Under the pieces are notes generated by a model, which was given only the letters and a program-made list of their open reading frames with translations, was not told where the DNA came from and made no database searches. The translations under genes were made by a program, and so were the position numbers. This document shows positions 5,704 through 8,307 of a DNA stretch of 8,307 bases, piece by piece. Numbering within the stretch: the first letter of the stretch is position 1; the number at the start of each line of letters is the position of its first letter. Source of the stretch: JASJBU01 sp965372385 (GTDB taxonomy: Bacteria; Pseudomonadota; Gammaproteobacteria; Chromatiales; Chromatiaceae); assembly GCA_965372385.1 (NCBI GenBank), contig CBDVCD010000147.1:1-8307 (forward strand), read 5' to 3'.

Positions 5704-6911
5704 GCGGATCTCCCGAACAGCAGGCAGCAGTTGTTCCCGCCAAAGCCAAACGAGTTGCTCAGCACATGGGTTGGATTGGCCGGCCTGTTTTTCCGTTCGA
5801 TATGGGCATGCAGCGTGGGGTCCAGTTCCTGAGTCTGCAGCGACCCCGGGATGAATCCGTGCCGCAGACTGAGCAACGCGAAGATGGCCTCGGTAATGCC
5901 CGCCGCCCCCAGGGTATGGCCGGTCCAGCCCTTGGTCGAGCTGCAGGGGACCTGATCCCCCAGCGTCGTGACAATGGCGCTGTCCTCCGCGGCGTCGTTG
6001 GAGCGGGTGGAGGTGCCATGCAGATTCACATAGTCGATATCGCTGGGCTTCAGCCCCGCTCGTTCGATGGCCTGGAGCATGGCTAAAGCGGCCCCCTTTC
6101 CCTCTGGGTGCGGAGTCGACATGTGGTAGGCGTCGCTGCTCTCACCATAACCCAGCAACAGGTCCCCGGGGTCATCTGGCTCAGCTCGCTCCAGCAGGGT
6201 AAACCCCGCGGCTTCACCGATGTTGATCCCGTCCCGCTGGCTGTCCCAGGGACGGCAGGGGGAGGCTGAAACCAGGTCAAGTGAATTGAAGCCGTAGAGG
6301 GTGGTGAGACAGAGGCTGTCGACGCCGCCGACCACCGCCACGTCGCACAGACCCGACTCGATATACCGATGGGCGGCGGCAAAGACCTTCGCGCTGGATG
6401 AGCAGGCGGTCGATATGGCCAGGGCAGGGCCGGTGAGCCCGAGGTATTGCCGGACAAACCAGGTTGGCGAGAAGATGTTATGGGTGCGTGACGGCAGGTA
6501 ATCATCCGGCAGACGGCCCGTGTCCTTGTCACGCCGCTGGTAGGCCTTCTCGGTGGAGCGGATGCCGGAAGTGCTGGTGCCGATGAAGACACCGATACGC
6601 TCCGCCCCGTACTGTTTGACGGCATCCGATACCCGATCGGAAAATCCATCCAGCTCAAGGGTGAGCAGGGCAAGCCGGTTGTTGCGGCATTCGAACCTTA
6701 CCAGGGACTCAGGCAGAGGGCTCTGCTCTATACCCTCGACACGGCCAATCCAGGTCTCCAATGTGACATCCTCGAAATCGCAGGGACGCAGTCCGGAACG
6801 GCTCGACAGAAGGGCCTGGAGTGAGGCTTGCACGCCTCTGCCCAGGGCGTTGGCCAGGGTGTAGTAGCTGATTCTTAACGGTGTAATTGGCATGGCTGGG
6901 TCAATCGTCAC
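5700..6911 (-). CDS. apeO: Beta-ketoacyl-ACP synthase (FabF-like KS, ApeO type)
   Basis: A 403-residue condensing enzyme predicted to add malonyl-ACP units to the aryl-primed chain. All active-site residues are visible: nucleophile C170 in STACSSSA, H298 in LHGTSTRSND, K327, H332 in GHTLGAAG, and the glycine-rich GFGGNN (389-394). Length is normal for FabF-like KS enzymes. Position directly before the CLF gene, with an ATGA overlap, indicates a KS/CLF pair; ApeO:ApeC is the described heterodimer. APE clusters often carry a second KS (ApeR), so ApeR identity is the main alternative. Start choice is uncertain: a GTG at 6911 (used here) and an in-frame ATG at 6893, six codons later, are both possible and neither has a clear Shine-Dalgarno. 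A seven-codon reading frame ends exactly across the GTG. A promoter candidate lies about 55-85 bases upstream. Confidence 0.9.
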   Translation of the reverse strand: MTIDPAMPITPLRISYYTLANALGRGVQASLQALLSSRSGLRPCDFEDVTLETWIGRVEGIEQSPLPESLVRFECRNNRLALLTLELDGFSDRVSDAVKQYGAERIGVFIGTSTSGIRSTEKAYQRRDKDTGRLPDDYLPSRTHNIFSPTWFVRQYLGLTGPALAISTACSSSAKVFAAAHRYIESGLCDVAVVGGVDSLCLTTLYGFNSLDLVSASPCRPWDSQRDGINIGEAAGFTLLERAEPDDPGDLLLGYGESSDAYHMSTPHPEGKGAALAMLQAIERAGLKPSDIDYVNLHGTSTRSNDAAEDSAIVTTLGDQVPCSSTKGWTGHTLGAAGITEAIFALLSLRHGFIPGSLQTQELDPTLHAHIERKNRPANPTHVLSNSFGFGGNNCCLLFGRSA

Positions 6912-6931
6912 CGGTCATGAGACCAGCGCAT
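6908..6931 (-). other. Possible seven-codon leader reading frame before the KS gene
   Basis: An ATG at 6931, preceded by AAGG at very short distance, opens a seven-codon frame (MRWSHDR) whose TGA shares two bases with the GTG start of the KS gene (GTGA). The arrangement could couple translation of the KS gene, which lacks a recognisable Shine-Dalgarno of its own. Such a short frame can arise by chance, so this is a weak call. Confidence 0.25.
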
Positions 6932-6966
6932 CCTTGTGCCGTTGCTGGGGCAGGTAAGAAACGCGC

Positions 6967-6996
6967 ATTCTAACGACTAAAGGTGTTTTGAGGCAA
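6967..6996 (-). promoter_or_regulatory. Candidate sigma70 promoter for the KS-CLF-dehydratase-reductase operon
   Basis: On the minus strand, TTGCCT (6991-6996) and TAGAAT (6967-6972) form -35 and -10 hexamers separated by 18 bases, in the 114-base gap between ligase and KS genes. Transcription would begin near 6960, leaving a leader of about 50 bases before the KS start. The hexamers match consensus at 4 of 6 and 5 of 6 positions. The call is by eye and no operator-like repeat was recognised. Confidence 0.45.
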
Positions 6997-7025
6997 TGCT
7001 TGTGGAAAAACTGACCACGCAGACG

Positions 7026-8307
7026 CTATTTTTTCCGCGGGCCTAACTGAGCGATCATGCGTAACAGCGGCTCCCGCGGCAGTTTTCCCGTACTACTTCT
7101 TGGGAGCTTATCCACCAGATAGAGAGGGCGGGGCAGAAATGCGGCATCCAGGTATTGGGCCAGTTCCCTGAGCAGCGTTTCCTTGTCCAAGGTAGGGGCC
7201 ACCACAAGGGCAATCAGCCGGCTGACCTCCCGGTCGCCGCTATCGGGTATCACAAAGGTACCGTCCCGCACCCCCTCGATCTCATTGAGCTTGTGATTCA
7301 GATCGCCGAGGGATGCCCGCTTGCCGGCGATTTTGATCATGTCTGAATGTCGGCCCAGCAGCTTGAAAAAGGGTTCTTCCAGGAGTTCCAGCTGGTCGCC
7401 CAAAGGAACGGGTTGGGGCAACTGGGGACCCTGTGCCAGAAATTGTTCGTCTCTCCTGGAGAGCTGCATCTCCTCATAGAGGGTCCATCTGTCCCCCACG
7501 AGGGTGCGTCTCGATGCGATCGAGCCTGTTTCAGTCGATCCGTAGATCTCCAGTACCTGGGTATTGAGCATCTGCTCCGTGGCCTCGGCCAGGGTTTTCG
7601 AGAGAGGCGCGGTCGCTGAGATAAGAAATTCGATCTCGGGCCACTCCAGCTCGGCAGCAACGCAGGCGCGCAGATGAACCGGGGTGGTGATCAGTACCCG
7701 AGGGCCTTCCAGCGAGGCCAGGCTATCCCGCACATCCGCGGGGAACAGGGGGCGTCCGGAGTGTACCCCAATACCGCCAAACCAGGGGATCAGGATCGAT
7801 GTCTCCAGGCCATACATATGCTGAGGCGGGACGGTTGCCACCAGGGAGTTGACCTTGTCAGCCTGGATGCCAAACCGATCGGCGGCCAGTTGTGCTCCTT
7901 TCCGCAGATCTCCCCAGTACTTCGAATTTGCCTCGGGTTTACCGGTGCTGCCTGAGGTGAAGAGGATCGCCACCAGTCTCTCCTGTTCGATTTGCGGTAT
8001 GTCATGCTCAGCGATATGGGTATCCGCCGGCACTGGGCTGATCTGGAACTGAGGGATGTCCAGGTTCTCCAAGGGCCTGTCGGTCAGACAGATGCAGTCT
8101 GGATATTCCCGGCTTAGCGCATTGATCACGCTAGGTGTCCCGTTGGGCGGCAATAGGGTCAACTGGTTTTTCAGCATGCAAGCGGCAAAACCCAGCATGA
8201 AGCGGTAACGGTCATCGCACAGATTCACCACATGGGCAGACGGAGGCAGACGCTCTGCTGTATGCAAGATATCGGTAAGGAATTCCCCGGCGGTTATCGG
8301 TCTGCCT
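7026..8307 (-). CDS. AMP-dependent acyl/aryl-ACP ligase of the APE cluster (ApeH type), N terminus cut off
   Basis: An ANL-superfamily adenylating enzyme predicted to activate an aryl carboxylic acid as its acyl-AMP and load it onto an acyl carrier protein to prime the polyene; in Xenorhabdus the equivalent enzyme uses 4-hydroxybenzoate. The frame is open to the window edge: the 13 codons before the TTG at 8267 read as sensible protein (ITAGEFLTDIL), so that TTG is internal and the start is outside. Counting from it, motifs are the phosphate loop TSGSTGKP (104-111), YGSTETG (242-248), GRHSDMIKIAGKR (305-317), and the C-terminal SSTGKLPRE with the catalytic Lys395. NLCDDRYRF (15-23) resembles APE-cluster ligases. 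At least 426 residues are present and the full C-terminal domain is intact. It lies 114 bases upstream of the KS gene, so it may be transcribed with it or end just before a separate promoter. Confidence 0.88.
   Translation of the reverse strand, partial: GRPITAGEFLTDILHTAERLPPSAHVVNLCDDRYRFMLGFAACMLKNQLTLLPPNGTPSVINALSREYPDCICLTDRPLENLDIPQFQISPVPADTHIAEHDIPQIEQERLVAILFTSGSTGKPEANSKYWGDLRKGAQLAADRFGIQADKVNSLVATVPPQHMYGLETSILIPWFGGIGVHSGRPLFPADVRDSLASLEGPRVLITTPVHLRACVAAELEWPEIEFLISATAPLSKTLAEATEQMLNTQVLEIYGSTETGSIASRRTLVGDRWTLYEEMQLSRRDEQFLAQGPQLPQPVPLGDQLELLEEPFFKLLGRHSDMIKIAGKRASLGDLNHKLNEIEGVRDGTFVIPDSGDREVSRLIALVVAPTLDKETLLRELAQYLDAAFLPRPLYLVDKLPRSSTGKLPREPLLRMIAQLGPRKK

Noticed and set aside
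8265..8267. TTG as the start of the ligase gene
   Set aside because: The 13 codons upstream are in frame without a stop and read as plausible family sequence, and the N-terminal part of the ligase would otherwise be missing.
1..8307. CRISPR array, tRNA, rRNA, insertion sequence or phage genes
   Set aside because: No regularly spaced direct repeats, cloverleaf-like sequence, transposase or phage motifs were seen; nearly all of the window is accounted for by nine genes.

Overview
This window looks like part of an aryl polyene (APE)-type pigment gene cluster from a Gram-negative bacterium, most likely a gammaproteobacterium. The Gram-negative call rests on an outer-membrane beta-barrel enzyme of the PagL family and a lipoprotein with outer-membrane sorting features. 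The taxonomic guess rests only on cluster architecture and protein flavour, so it is tentative. APEs are carotenoid-like aryl-capped polyenes made by an unusual type II polyketide/fatty-acid-like system and anchored in the outer membrane.

Layout: eight of the nine genes lie on the minus strand and read from right to left. At the right edge is an AMP-dependent ligase (5' end cut off by the window) that would activate the aryl starter acid. After a 114-base gap with a plausible sigma70 promoter comes a tightly packed set whose genes overlap by 1 to 7 bases: ketosynthase (KS), half-size chain-length factor (CLF), hot-dog 3-hydroxyacyl-ACP dehydratase, FabG-like ketoreductase, and a family 2 glycosyltransferase. 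After a 76-base gap follow a small lipoprotein, then (past a perfect 20-base GC-rich palindrome) a YdcF/ElyC-like DUF218 membrane protein, and 18 bases later a PagL-like lipid A deacylase. On the plus strand, from the left edge, a flavin-dependent halogenase-like oxidoreductase (5' end missing) runs towards this operon. Its stop codon overlaps the stop codon of the deacylase gene.

How the genes fit together: the ligase loads an aryl acid onto an acyl carrier protein. The KS/CLF pair extends it with malonyl units, and after each round the ketoreductase and dehydratase produce another trans double bond without enoyl reduction, giving a conjugated polyene. The glycosyltransferase, lipoprotein, DUF218 protein and deacylase are envelope functions that could attach, deliver or accommodate the polyene lipid. 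The flavoprotein may oxidise or halogenate the aryl head. Acyl carrier proteins, a second dehydratase (ApeI type), a thioesterase, LolA and an MMPL exporter are expected in such clusters but absent here; they would lie beyond the window edges if present.

The core system is a described one. The less ordinary parts are the envelope genes at the operon's end, the halogenase-type motifs in the flavoprotein, and several regulatory-looking details. No tRNA, rRNA, CRISPR array, insertion sequence or integration site was seen, and no gene-free stretch exceeds about 115 bases.
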